Of a DNA stretch of 64,000 nt, positions 12,901 to 24,144 are shown in pieces (position 1 is the first letter of the stretch; each line of letters opens with the position of its first letter). The DNA comes from Apiotrichum sp. Y4204 (taxonomy: Eukaryota; Basidiomycota; Tremellomycetes; Trichosporonales; Trichosporonaceae). Under the pieces are notes generated by a model. The model was not told the DNA's origin and made no database searches. It saw only the letters and a program-made list of their open reading frames with translations. The translations under genes were made by a program, and so were the position numbers. The stretch spans positions 62,001-126,000 of the forward strand of contig JAMYHL010000039.1 in the NCBI GenBank assembly GCA_025531455.1. Reading direction: 5' to 3'.

Positions 12901-14141
12901 GGCACGCTCGAACGACTCCTTGAACTCCTTCTCGGCACGAACAACACGCATACCACGGCCACCACCACCCATAGCAGCCTTGATGATAACTGGGAAGCCG
13001 TACTGCTCAATAAAGTCCTTGGCAAGCTCGTACGACTCGACCGGGCCGGGAGTACCGGGCACGACGGGGACGCCGGCCTCAATGGCAACGTTACGAGCCT
13101 TGACCTTGTCACCAAGCGAGTCAATGGTCTCAGGGCGAGGACCGATGAAGGCAATGCCAGCCTCCTCGACCTTGCGAGCGAACTCGGCGTTCTCAGCGAG
13201 GAAACCGTATCTGTCATTAGCGCTGCACGGAGAGCCCCGTTGACGATGCGCCTCTACGCAGGCCTACAGGACGAAGGCCGTGGCACAAACTTACCCCGGG
13301 TGAATCATGTCAACACCGTGCTCGAGGGCAATGCGGATGATGTCCTCCTGTGCCAGGTAGGCAGGGACAGGGGCGAGGCCCTTGCCGACGAGGTACGACT
13401 CATCCGACTTGTAGCGATGGGCGCTCATGCGGTCCTCGTACGAGTAGATGGCGACGGTGCTCATGGCGAGCTCGTGGGCCGTACGGAAGACACGAATGGC
13501 AATCTCGCCACGGTTGGCGACGAGAACCTTCTTGAGGGGTCCATTGTGGCCAGCCTGCTGCTTGCGGAGACGGTCGACACTGGAATGTTAGCAACGAGGA
13601 CCCGGCGCTGGCTCGCGAGAGCCACCATCAATAACGCACGTCTGGATCGGTGTCACAACCGACGAGCCGGGGGTTCCGGGCTCGGACGCCTTGTCGAGGC
13701 CGAGGTGCGCAGCCCAAGACTCGACCTGTGGAGAGTGGGGGAAAGTGGGGAGGTGGACAGTTCAGCAGGGATGATGTCGGGATAGCGAGCAACACAACGC
13801 GACGCGATCACGAGTGGGGAAATGAACCATGTCAGCATGCCAGAACTCTGCGACTCGACATCTCTACACAAATGCTGCTCGGTGCTCCGCGCTCCGCTGG
13901 CGCCGCCCTTCCAGATCGTCGGATCGGCGGGGCTAGCGCACGCTTTAGAACAGCGATCACGCTGGGACCTCTTGTGGGGGATCGCCGCGGAATCACCGCC
14001 CGCCGAGCTACCCCACACATGCCCACATCGCTTATCGCTGACACAACGACGCGGGCACCTCTTCCACAGCGCTCAAGCCGTATGGGCGCCGCCCATGCAT
14101 CATCTCAGACTCACCGGCAGAGTGGTAGCCTCCGAGGCCAT
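9945..14141 (-). CDS. PYC1: Pyruvate carboxylase, 1203 aa
   Basis: Biotin enzyme carboxylating pyruvate to oxaloacetate with ATP and bicarbonate, the main anaplerotic step and entry to gluconeogenesis. Five exons: 14141-14115, 13725-13640, 13579-13295, 13210-10135, 10082-9945. Introns are 389, 60, 84 and 52 nt, with the phases closing to 1204 codons. The biotin carboxylase domain comes first ([15 protein letters not shown] in exon 3; Gly-rich ATP-grasp loop GGGGRG at 214-219). The carboxyltransferase domain carries the [11 protein letters not shown] signature near residue 590. The C-terminal biotinyl domain carries the biotinylated lysine K1167 in SAMKME. Length fits fungal enzymes of about 1180 aa. 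No mitochondrial presequence is evident, consistent with the cytosolic yeast enzymes. Nine residues in exon 1 followed by a 389-nt first intron is typical of a highly expressed basidiomycete gene. Confidence 0.97.
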
Positions 14142-17100
14142 TCTAGGGGGAGATGGGGAGAACGCGGGTTACGAGGAGGTGTATTTGGGGAATGAGCGAT
14201 AGGGAGGTGGGCTGCCGCCGGTTCTTCAGGCAGTCACGACGAGAGAGAGAGTGTGTATAGAACGTGGGAGCGCGAAGCGTGCCAGAGCAGGAAGCTAAGC
14301 GGTTTGGGTATGGGTGCACTACGAGAGGGGGGAAAGGAGAGAGACGTCAAGGTCGGGGGGTTTTATGGGACCGGTGGGGACCACGCTCACAGAAGGGGCG
14401 ATGTGTGCGTGTGTTCTGATTGTCTCAAATGGGGTTGTGATGGGCTTGGCTGGACGGCTGTCTAAACGCTGTGGCTGCCAGACGGTGTGGCTCTCTACTT
14501 GGCTCTGCTGGCTGTTGGCTGTGCCCCTTTGCTCTTCTGCGGAATGGGTTATCCCGATAGAAAAAACCCACCTCGATTTGGATACTACAGCTACAAAACG
14601 ATGACAGAGCGGGCCTCCGGTGACACGGGGGGGATCCTGGATAGGAAGGGGCCAGGGCGGGGCACGAGAACAGAGGGGCGCGGACACGGCCCCAGGATAC
14701 AGGATAAGGGAGTCCCCGGGGGCTCTATGGGAGCGGCGCCTGGCTGCACAGGCTGTGGGCGGCAAAAGTCAACGACGGGTCACTGACAAGGACGGGTGAA
14801 CGAGCCAATCACCGCGTCTGATTGTTTATGCAAAAAAAAAAAAAGACGATGCTGGAAAAGAACACGCGCGAGATCAGAGATAATCCGCCGGGCGTATAGC
14901 GCACGAGCACGAGTGACGACTCGCGACTCGTAAAATTCAAATCGGACGAAACAAAAGAGCGTACGGCTGTTGCTGCTGCTGCTCTCCTGCGGCCTCTATC
15001 TGGGGGATGATCGATCAACAAGTGCCGACCGCGATAACGGGCCGTGCACCGAGTCTTCGAGCAACATTGACATTGGATGGGGCGCGGAGTGAGGCGCGGA
15101 CATGGTGTGAGATTGTGCTAGCCAGTGAGCAGTTGTCCGTCCTTCAGCGGTGAGCGATGACGCCGCATGAATGGAAGACGTGGCTTCTAGGACCGCCACA
15201 CTGGGCCACACTGGCGACCGCAGTCCATTCTGTGGGAGCACCAGACTGCGCTACTGTTCGTCCCTACGGTATCTGGGAATCTGCACACTCGCTCCGGCAT
15301 CTTTCGTCTCATCGTCGTCCATTGCCACGTCGGTGAATGCCTGCCACTTGGCCTCTTCCAAATGAAATGCACAGAACAGAGCAACAGGGGATGCATCAGA
15401 GAGCGTGCTGCACCCGAATTCCGACATTTTCCGAGCACACACTGCGATCCGCAACGGCAGCGGGCGCCGTACATGACCAGAGCACCAGATCACTAGAGAA
15501 ACAAGCTCACCGGGTGGCCGGGTAGCAACTCGCGAACCGTGCCGACATTGCGATCGACAAGGTGTCTTGTACGTCTTGAGCCACAGACCACCAGGAGATG
15601 GTGGATGGAGTCTACAATGCAGGTAGCTCGTAGGGCACGATGCAGCACAGGGGTGCGTCTCCCGATCTCGCGATCCCCGATCCCCGCCGCATCACACAGC
15701 CGGTGCAGCGATTGCGCCACACACGCGCCCATACGCCGCTGCAAGCTGCACGACATCAAGCTGGGCCGAAGGCCGACCAGTACCGACTGCCGGAAAGCGG
15801 AATGCGCTCCCGGACAGCTGCACCGGAACAGAGGAGACGGCGAGCACTCTCCGTCCGCGTTTGGCCGGTACGTCTCTGATCGTGCGGACTGGCCGACTGC
15901 GCCTGCCGAACAGAGATCAGAGTTGCTCACAGCGGGCGTAGGCGGGCGTGCCCACCTGATCGCGTCATGTCACTGGGCGTTCTCTGCCATCTCTTTACCG
16001 TCTGGGGTTAGGCAAGGTAGTAGACCCATGCATGCCACAGAAGCATCTTAGCCGCCACGAAGCATCGACGCATCGAAGCATGGGTCCATGCGCGTCCATC
16101 GCATTCATAGGCATCTCCCCCACCGAAGCCGGCTCGGAGATGCCGGTTAGTGGCCCGGACATCGCAAGTCGCCATCGCCACCATGGTACCGTGGCAGTCA
16201 GCTCGCGCAGCTCGTCCGGCGTCGATGTTGCCCGGAACGCCCGGACATCTCAGACTGAAACACCACGCATACAATGTATGGCAGATAAGCACGCCACCAA
16301 CGCACCAGCACTTTGTGCAGGTCATTAAACCGAAAGTCGGCGACGGCGCGCCAGTCCGGTCCAGTGGCTCCCGACGTCATAGCCGCCTGCGAGGCCGTCG
16401 GGGCACAGACGCAGGGGGCTCCGAGAGCGCTCGGTGTCTGTGTCATGGCGCCCATGGCGCGTACGACAGGATCGCGGCAGCCCGAGCAGCGCAGTGGACC
16501 ACGTCCTAGCTCACGCACGTTGGGCGCGTGCACGGACATTCTGCAGCGTCCTGCCGTTGCGTCCATGAAGCCGAAGCAGACGCTTACCGCACCAATCGCG
16601 GCGTCACTGAGGGGCAACCGTTGGCTATGGGATTGGCCTCAACAGATCGCGGAGTGCCGCTCTGCCTCGGCAACAGTCTTTTGCTGCACGTCTTCCATCT
16701 GGCTCGACGTTGTAATACTGTGGCGCTGATGGTGCCTCGTCGAGAGCTGCCACGAGGCCACAAGCACGGCTTGGAACGGCGGGCAACGAAGCAAAGTCGG
16801 CCAACATGCATACTGCCTTGGCCGCAGGGGAGCATACTCTGTACATCGATGCAGCTCTCTGCGGTCTCCCCACGAGCATCCGGGAATGCATGATTCTTCA
16901 TGGATCATCGTGTGTCGGGCTGCGACACGTCCCATCTCGAGCCCTGACCAGGATGCGCTCAACCCGAAACCGCCGCGGCCAAGGCCCAGTGACATGCGGT
17001 CATGCGGCCAGCGCATAGCCCATTATGCATCATGCGGCGTTGCGACCTCACCGATCTATTGTGAGAGGCAGGCGCTCGACTTGGGAAGCAACCGAGCAAC

Positions 17101-18667
17101 TGAGGTACGGAGGAAGCGCGCCGTGACCGTGGCAACAGCGAGACAGCGAGACAGTCACAGGCGGCGATCGGGCACCCTCGGCACTCCGCCGCGTCTCCGG
17201 TTATCAAACCTGCTCCGCACAATCTGGTATAAAACAGAATCTTTGATTGAGCATTGATAAATCCTGGCTGGGGTGGTGTGTGCTGGGTATCACGGGATCG
17301 CGGCGGGGCGTGTGATGTGATCTCATCTTTGGATCTCTCATCTCCCGCCCTATCACATCGCCTATCGCCAGTGCTCGAGCCTGGTGGCGCAACTGACCAC
17401 AAAGTGGAAATTAATTATGCGTCCGACCCGGCTGGCCAGCCCCCCCACGTCCGGCAAGTACTCTGCATTGCAGCCGGAACCCACACACAATCTACCGATC
17501 TCCGTTCTTGTTGTCTCCTCGATCTCCTCCGGCTGAGGCGGGCACGCCCTGTCCGACCAGCCAACCAGGCGCGCATCGGTGATCTGTGCCCGCAGCTTGC
17601 ATTCCGTGATCTCTTGTCAGTGTCCGCTCAGACCGCGGCAGCATTGAGCGAACACGAACACAGTCGATGCCAGCTCTGAGCGATCGCGATTCGGGGTGTC
17701 TCCGAGATCCTGGCCCGCTCCAAGCCCAGTGCCCATGAGCCATGTCGTGATGCGACGCTATACAAGGACGAGACCGGAGGCGAGCGCGGTCTGCAACTCC
17801 TTCCGCGTAGGCATCATCATTCTAATCTTGTAATCAGGATGTAGACAAGACTCAATATCAATTCGGATAAACCACGTCGGTCTCTCGATCGCGCCCGCGC
17901 ATCGCGGACCCCCGTCGTCGTCGTCCATCTCATACGGGGAATAGGGCCTAGCGGTCGCGCCGACGATCGCACCGACGTACCGATGTATGGACGCCATCTC
18001 ACTGCGCACTTCTTCTGCTCCGCTGTGCGTTCGGGCCGGCAAGCAAGATCCGGCCCGAGCATCCGAGGACGGAGCGGACATCGGACTGGCGGGGCGATGG
18101 GCGGAAGAGATGGCCGGGGGAGATAGGAATACGTGCAAACCACACATTCTGGTACCTCATGGTCTTGAAGGCGCCGAGGCTTCCATTTTTCCACGGGTTC
18201 GAGAGCTACGGTACTTTGGTAGTCCATCTGGCTGACCGCGAGTGAAGCCAGCCGCTCGCGATATCAACAAATATAGGCGCCTAGCTGATGGACTTGTGGA
18301 GCGCGGAGCTAACTCAGGCCATGTGGAGCTTCTAGCCGCGTTGAATCATCGTTAATCGTGAACTAACGCGCTGGCTGATGCGCTGGCTTAGGTTACGGGC
18401 GGCCAACGCCGCGATATCCGCGATAGTCCTGATCAAAGTGCACGGTAGGATCAGCAGATCAGCAACGACGATCAATCTTTGGTGGATCGTCAGTCCAAAG
18501 AGCTGCTAATCCCGATCTTCGGGCTTCGCTGGCTTCTGATCTGCTTCGCTATAAACCTAATAGACGGATCAGCGGGTTCGCATCAACAGCTTCAGTGTTC
18601 GGCGCGTTGATCCCCCCCTCAAGCTCATCACCACATCTCACCACGCTCCCCTCAAAAAATTGGACGC
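14142..18667. other. 4.5 kb stretch without a supportable gene
   Basis: The part next to 14141 is the PYC1 promoter. An A-run sits at about 14831-14842. Between 15 and 17.8 kb frames overlap on both strands without recognisable domains or chainable exons. At 18.2-18.6 kb the sequence is full of short GATC-containing inverted fragments just before tRNA-Tyr. No rRNA, transposon end or terminal repeat was seen. Confidence 0.45.
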
Positions 18668-18758
18668 CTCTCAATAGCTCAGTTGGTAGAGCGCCGGACT
18701 GTAACTGATACCTCAACCTCACATCCGTCGGTCCCCTGTTCGAATCAGGGTTGGGAGA
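18668..18758 (+). tRNA. tRNA-Tyr (GUA) with 18-nt intron
   Basis: The acceptor stem CTCTCAA (18668-18674) pairs with TTGGGAG (18751-18757), followed by discriminator A. The D arm contains GCTCAGTTGGTAGAGC. The anticodon GTA lies at 18701-18703. An intron, 18705-18722, follows the base 3' of the anticodon, the canonical position for eukaryotic tRNA-Tyr introns. The T arm is CCCTG-TTCGAAT-CAGGG. The lowest anticodon-stem pair (C27/U43) is a mismatch. Confidence 0.93.
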
Positions 18759-18791
18759 TGCTGCAGCGCCGAATGTGGCCGTTGCTTGCGC

Positions 18792-18796
18792 TTTTT
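18792..18796 (+). terminator. RNA polymerase III T-tract
   Basis: A run of five T residues lies 33 nt after the tRNA-Tyr 3' end and is the first suitable Pol III stop downstream. Confidence 0.55.
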
Positions 18797-19559
18797 GGCC
18801 AACAGAATGTGCATAGAGATATGAAAGCTATGAAATTATGAAAGATGGTCTTAGGTGGCCCACGGCTGTTGAATTCTCGTTCAATGACCTCGCAGCGCTG
18901 GTGCTGTTGTTGAGTGGTGGTTGGCTGCAAGCGGGGCACCGCAGTTGATAAATCCCGCACTCATCATCTCCGTTGCACAAACTGCGAGTGCAGTGCGCGC
19001 CAGGGGGGGTTTCTACGTAACGTAACGGCGCCCAGCGATGACCCAGTCCTCATGAGCTGCGCGAAGCTGCGCGCCGCATGCTGCGCGCTGCGATTGCTGT
19101 CCAATATCGATCACGCTCAATCAGCCTGGAAGCATCTGGACCAAAGCTGCTGGGGAGACATTCCGTCAAACTGCGCACTATGTGCACTTGGCTGCGCGCG
19201 CCACAGCAGAAGTGGCGTATAGATCTAATACGACTTTCTTAATTGTTCTTCGGAGCCATTTGGAACTTTTCTTATGGTTCCTGTAAATGACGCCTTTACG
19301 TACATCCACCAGGCCACCAGCGTAGCGTCCCTGTGATTTTGCCACCCAGAAAAGCAGAGACGGCGGAGGCCGCGACCGCTACCACACTAGCCACCGCTCC
19401 GCGGTGGTTCTGGGTGGCTGTGCCGACCGAGTTGATTGGGAGACTTGGCATGTCGTCTCACAGCAGAGGTATTTCCCAACAGTTGGCATCGGCACATTTC
19501 TCATCTTCATCAATCACCACTTTCTCGTATACTCGTAACCAAACACTCATCCCAACACC
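18797..19559. other. Intergenic, promoter of the CYSTM gene
   Basis: No gene seen. The last 100 bases before the ATG at 19560 carry pyrimidine-rich sequence (TTTCTCATCTTCATC), as expected of a leader. Confidence 0.4.
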
Positions 19560-20291
19560 ATGGACGTGAGTCTCCACTAACACACACCCCATGGGTTGCG
19601 GCGTAGACTGACAGGCAGAAAAACTCGAACATGTACCAGGCCAGCGACGGGCGCTGGTACCCCGTCTCCCAGATGGTAAGTTCTGCGTCAAAGGTTCTAT
19701 GCCCCGAGTGATGCTTACCCCAGCCCTCCGGATGGACACCGAACCAGCAGGGATATTCGCAGCAGCCGTCATACGGGTAAGTGTGCGCGACGGCAAGGAT
19801 CAGGTGCGGCGATGAGCGCGAAGCGGGGAATAGCGCTGTGTGGATGGGGACCGTGGCGAGTCGGAGCGACTTCGGACGCCGTGTCGATCATGGATCCCAC
19901 GCACAACATGTTCATCGTTCATCACGAGGATGGTCATGCAGGGGTAGTCCTCTGGGGATGACACTTCCGGCTCCACGTCCACCCCACAGCCCAAAGGCCG
20001 TACCGCGCAGCGCACGGACCTGTCGTGATTTGCCTTCATCTTTCCTATACCGAGCGACGCCATCGACAGAGCTGACCGCGCAGGGCCCAGCCACAGATGC
20101 AGTACGGACAGCCGATCGTCGTCCAGCAGCCGCACTCGAGCGGCGGAGGAGTAGGAGGCAACGCTGCCGCCGGCGGTGCAATGGGATGTCTTGGTGAGTA
20201 GGCTGGGTTAACTGCTCTGCGCTTGTGCTGACCGGCAGCCGCCATGTGTGCCGCGTGTCTCTGTTTCGACCTCGGCATGTGTCTCTTCTAA
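19560..20291 (+). CDS. CYSTM-type cysteine-rich tail-anchored small protein, 92 aa
   Basis: Five small exons: 19560-19565 (ATGGAC only), 19619-19675, 19724-19776, 20084-20193 and 20239-20291. All introns are GT-AG and the phases close to 93 codons. The N-terminal part is Gln/Tyr/Pro/Gly-rich (GWTPNQQGYSQQPSYG, then GQPIVVQQ). The C-terminus is a short hydrophobic cysteine-rich segment, GCLAAMCAACLCFDLGMCLF, typical of the CYSTM module, a proposed tail anchor linked to stress tolerance in eukaryotes. Exon 2 could start at an acceptor four bases earlier, but the chosen one keeps a sensible Tyr/Gln-rich frame. Function beyond family level is unknown. Confidence 0.8.
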
Positions 20292-20895
20292 GCGACTCTG
20301 CACCTCACCACTCTTGCAGTAATACAGCACACAACGATTGCTTCCCGGTGGCAATGTCAGCATCTTGATCACCGTCCCTCCTTTCCGCAATTACCGCCGT
20401 ACCAACCTACCCGTGCGGCCCACATACCATCCGCGCTCAAACTGCACACGTAGTTGAGCCCCGCATAGATGCCGTTGTAGTTTGTTATAGTTTCTGGTCT
20501 CATCTCCATCATGAATCGTATTGAATACTCTAAACCGCTTCCGAAACGCTCTGTTTTGACACCGGGCTAGTTGGGGGCACCAAGGTGCCGCAATGGAAGT
20601 TCTGTGAAACGAGAAGCTTCCATTCGACCTGTGCTGCCCGTGCTGGCCATGTTGTGTCCGCGATAGCCTGGGCTCGCCGGCTCGTACTTTTGCCATCAAG
20701 CGCCGCACACTCCAGAGTCACTCAATCGTGTACGACCGCAGCGGTCGCTGTCATAGTAGGACAAGACCTCACAGTACCCACAGTAAACCCAAATACCAAT
20801 AAATGCAAGCGTTCTGCGAACAGAACCCACGTTAACAGGTCATAGCTAGGAATACAACACGCAACTCTATCAACCATCGAAACAAACCGAAGCCA
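20292..20895. other. Intergenic, convergent 3' flanks
   Basis: Between the CYSTM gene and HSK3, whose 3' ends face each other. Only short frames without domains are present. Confidence 0.5.
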
Positions 20896-21306
20896 CTACG
20901 CTTCCCGCGACTCGTTCGCCTGGTCGTGTGTTCTCGTACCAGCTTGCTGCGCCTGCTCCTGCTGAGCCGCAAGCTCGGCCTGATAGAGCTCGATATCGAC
21001 GAGGCGCGACGACGCCATGAACCTGGTGTGAGCGCTCAAAGTCTTAGAAAGCAGGACATCGCAGATGATAAGTGATTGGTGCACCATGGCGCTCACGGCG
21101 GCTACAATGGAGTGTACTTCAGCCGCACCTCGCGCCCTCACTACTCACTGGGCAGCATTCGATGCCGCAAGCGTGCGCATCGCGAGAAGGTGCCCCGCCA
21201 TGTCTTCCATGAGGCGTTCCGTCTCGTCGAGGTTCGCCTTGAGCGTGTTCAGGCGGGCGGCCAGGGCGGCGTAGTGCCGCGCCTTTGTGTTCTGTGTTGT
21301 TGACAT
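20896..21306 (-). CDS. HSK3: DASH complex subunit Hsk3, 94 aa
   Basis: Two exons, 21306-21149 and 21022-20896, joined across a 126-nt intron (GTGAGT...CACCAG), give 95 codons. The product matches the small Hsk3 subunit of the fungal outer-kinetochore DASH/Dam1 ring, which couples kinetochores to microtubule plus ends. Visible support: a basic start, a helix with KARHYAALAARLNTLKANL, and the family-type core MAGHLLAMRTLAASNAAQFM followed by ASSRL spanning the splice junction. The chain is almost entirely helical or coiled coil, with a Gln-rich tail. Length fits the family (about 70-100 aa). It diverges from the HCCS gene across a 321-bp interval. Confidence 0.85.
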
Positions 21307-21627
21307 TGCGAGTGTGTTGAGAGAATGGGGGCAGAGAAGAACGGGGATTGTAGAAGACCGCCTTAGGTCGGACGGTTTGTTGTTGTTGTTGCGGAATGCA
21401 CCGTGCGCCATCCTGCGCGTACTAGGTACTAGGTACTGAGAGCGATTCCTGCTAAAGTGGGGTTCGGATAAATTACCGCGCGACAAGCATGCCACTTATT
21501 TTACCGTGTCTTGTGTATGAAATCACCACCTGTTTGATTTGCCGAACAACGGCCGAACAAAAGTCAAGAAAACAGGGTCAAAAAAAACTTGGCACTCAAA
21601 CTCCATCTTGCATCCCATCATCTCATC
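21307..21627. promoter_or_regulatory. Divergent intergenic promoter region, HSK3 / HCCS
   Basis: 321 bp between two divergent start codons, so both promoters must lie here. It contains a poly-A stretch near 21581 and the direct repeat CTAGGTACTAGGTACT near 21422. No specific factor site is assigned. Confidence 0.5.
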
Positions 21628-22640
21628 ATGAAGTGGTTCATCGGCTCCAGCACGACCTCCGCCCCCGAGCTCCCGTCCGACCACCCGCCCGTCGGCGACG
21701 CTGGCGCCAAGTGCCCTGTGGACCACAAGGCGCTCGCCGCGGCAAAGGCCAAGGCTGAGGAGGCCGCAAAGGACAAGGGGGCCAAGTGCCCGATCGACCA
21801 CAGCAAGCTCAAGGACGGCGGATGGGTCGCGCCACCGCCGCGCACGGATGCGAACAAGTGCCCTATCGACGGACACGGCACTGCCGAGGGTCCTGCGGGA
21901 TTTGCGGGCGTGTTTGGCGGCAACCTCTCCCCCGTGAACAACATCCCCGTCGGACTGAGCGCGACGGAGCGCGCACCCGGCCAGACGACCGAGCTGAGCA
22001 CCGAGCGCACGCGCTCCACCATCCCACGGCCAAAGGAGGACGGCGAGGCGCCAGTGTGGGAGTACCCCTCCCCGCAGCAGTTCTACAATGCCCTCGTGCG
22101 CAAGGGATGGGAGACGCCCGAGGACTCGATCCAGATGGTCGTCGACATCCACAACTGGATCAACGAGGGAGGCTGGGACCAGATTATGCGCTGGGAGAAG
22201 CGTATGCCGGGGTGAGTGCGATTGAGCTGGACTTGAATACAGAAGCTCGACATTGTGTACTGACTTGCAGGGGTGAGCACGCGACGCTTGCACGCTTCCA
22301 GGGCCGGCCAGGCGACCTGTCCCCTCGTGCGCGCTTCAACATTCTCCGCGGCAAGCTCTTCCCGCAGTGGTACGGCACCGAGCCGCCGTTTGACCGCCAC
22401 GACTGGGTGGTCACGCGCCCGGTCCTCGACGCGGAGGGCAAGCCGACAAAGGAGGAGACGGAGCAGCGCTACGTCATTGACTACTACCACGCCGGCACGG
22501 ACGAGGAGGGCAACGAGATCTTCTCGCTCGACGCGCGTCCCGCCATTGACAACTTCTCCGCCGTCAGCCAGCGCATGCAGGTTGCCATGGAGGAGATGGC
22601 GGACTGGGTCAAGAGCTTCGGCAGCGGAGAGCAGCAGTAA
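21628..22640 (+). CDS. CYC3: Holocytochrome c synthase (cytochrome c heme lyase), 317 aa
   Basis: Attaches heme covalently to apocytochrome c in the mitochondrial intermembrane space. Two exons, 21628-22211 and 22271-22640, with a 59-nt intron; 318 codons. The N-terminal region has three Cys-Pro heme-regulatory motifs (KCPVDH 28-33, KCPIDH 53-58, KCPIDG 77-82). The conserved core begins at WEYPSPQQFYNALVRKGWE. H175, in DIHNWINEGGW, corresponds to the axial heme ligand His154 of human HCCS. Family blocks after the intron include FQGRPGDLSPRARF, DRHDWVV and the ending RPAIDNF. The start is the first ATG, at 21628; nearby upstream codons are not ATG. The yeast paralogue CYT2 (cytochrome c1 lyase) is the alternative; many fungi have a single enzyme. 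Confidence 0.95.
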
Positions 22641-24144
22641 TTGGCCCTTGGCATCCGGCATGCGCGGAAGCGCGACTGCGACAACATACATTCGACACAG
22701 GTGTTGTATTAATGGAGGACAAATGCATCTCATCTCATATCATGCGCTGGTGCTTACTGACGCGACTGCTGATTTTGAACGTCACGGAGAAAACATGGCT
22801 TTGTTTTTGTTGCCGTCGACAGACGGAGTTATATGGAACATTCCCGATATGAACTCTGTGTTGCTCAAAGGTCCGGGGGACCGAAAAGAGACCGTGTGTG
22901 TCGGTGGCCCTATGAAGTCAGATATCTTATCAGAAGGCAGATCTTATCGCTCTGATTCACACGCCCGGGAATGTTACTTTGATCTTGTTTTGATTGTACT
23001 TAGTGAAAACTTTGTTGATAGACAGTATGCTAGCGCCGGCACCAATGGACACCGAGCGGTACCCAATGAAAGTATCTCCAGTGATCCATTGGACCGCCGT
23101 CATCTGTTCTCTCTTCCTTCAGGTTTGCAAAGTCGTCCGATTGGTTTGGTTTTCATCCCAGAAGGAATCTTCGACGAGACTGCAGACAAGTCGTTCGAAA
23201 CTAACCTCACCTGGCAAACATGGGATCGCTGATTCATTCCTCCTAAGCGACATCTACTGAACGTGCACACCGGCGAATGGCCGGTATTGCTCAGAGCAGA
23301 GCCACGACTGACTGAAGCGAAGCGAGGACGGTGTTCGTAACCCGCTCGACCCAACCTGCTCGATCTGGCATCCAATTCAGAAGGAACTGTTGCTCTCCGA
23401 ATCTATTCAAGGCCCGCATCCTCTTGGCGATGGTATCTACACCTCTTAACGAACATTAGCGGCGAAGCGAGAAACGTGCGTTGGTCGTCGTTGCAGTCGC
23501 AGTGGGTCCTGGCTTTATCCTGGAATGTCTGCACGCGGTGCCATGAATCATACCCGCTCATACCCAGCCATACTCGGGTGTTCGTTTGCGGGGCCCTGAG
23601 ATTACCATATCTCCGGCATGCCAAGCATTCTGTACCAGCTGTACAGCTGTATCCGCTAGATCCGCCAACATGCGTGAGAAGGGAACGTGCCATTCGCAAC
23701 GACATCAGAGGCGCAGAGCAGCGGCCGGTTCCTGTTCCAACCGCGCCCGTGGTTGTAACCTCGGTGCCTCACCGCGAGTCAGAAGCCAATACAGGGCACA
23801 TACCACCAACCAGCGTCCGGCGACTGTCTCAACAACATCCTGATCCCCTACGCACGTGCTGCCTTCCGCCCCAGCCATCTCGTGAGCTCGTGTCATCCTC
23901 GCGGCCCGTGCTTGGCTGAGGGAGAGATGTCTTGGAACCTTGGAACGGTGTTCTCTTGCCGGTGTGGCGTTGATGATTCCAGCTGCAAACTGGATAAGAA
24001 GAGACCGGGCGAGATGTTCCCCCAGCCCCAACTGACACCACTCACGGCCTTCACCCAGCCAGCCAAAAGGAGCCAGACACCAAGAGTGAGTACTGTATGG
24101 TGTAGGGCCTCGGGACCCAGTGACGTCCGCAGACCTAACACCAG
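22641..24144. other. Intergenic, AT-richer
   Basis: Noticeably less GC-rich than its surroundings between 22.7 and 23.3 kb. It contains an ATG-initiated 169-codon plus-strand frame (22723-23232) without recognisable domains, which I do not call a gene. The undetected first exon of the downstream GDPD gene should lie in its right part. Confidence 0.45.

Noticed and set aside
10627..13785. 1052-codon plus-strand open frame
   Set aside because: Exact antisense shadow of PYC1, created by GC-rich third positions. The protein is a Val/Leu/Gly/Glu-rich string without domains, while the minus strand encodes a complete pyruvate carboxylase.
15493..17402. Overlapping 100-170 codon frames on both strands
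   Set aside because: All phases are similarly open, with no domains, no linkable exons and no coding bias; treated as GC-driven chance frames.
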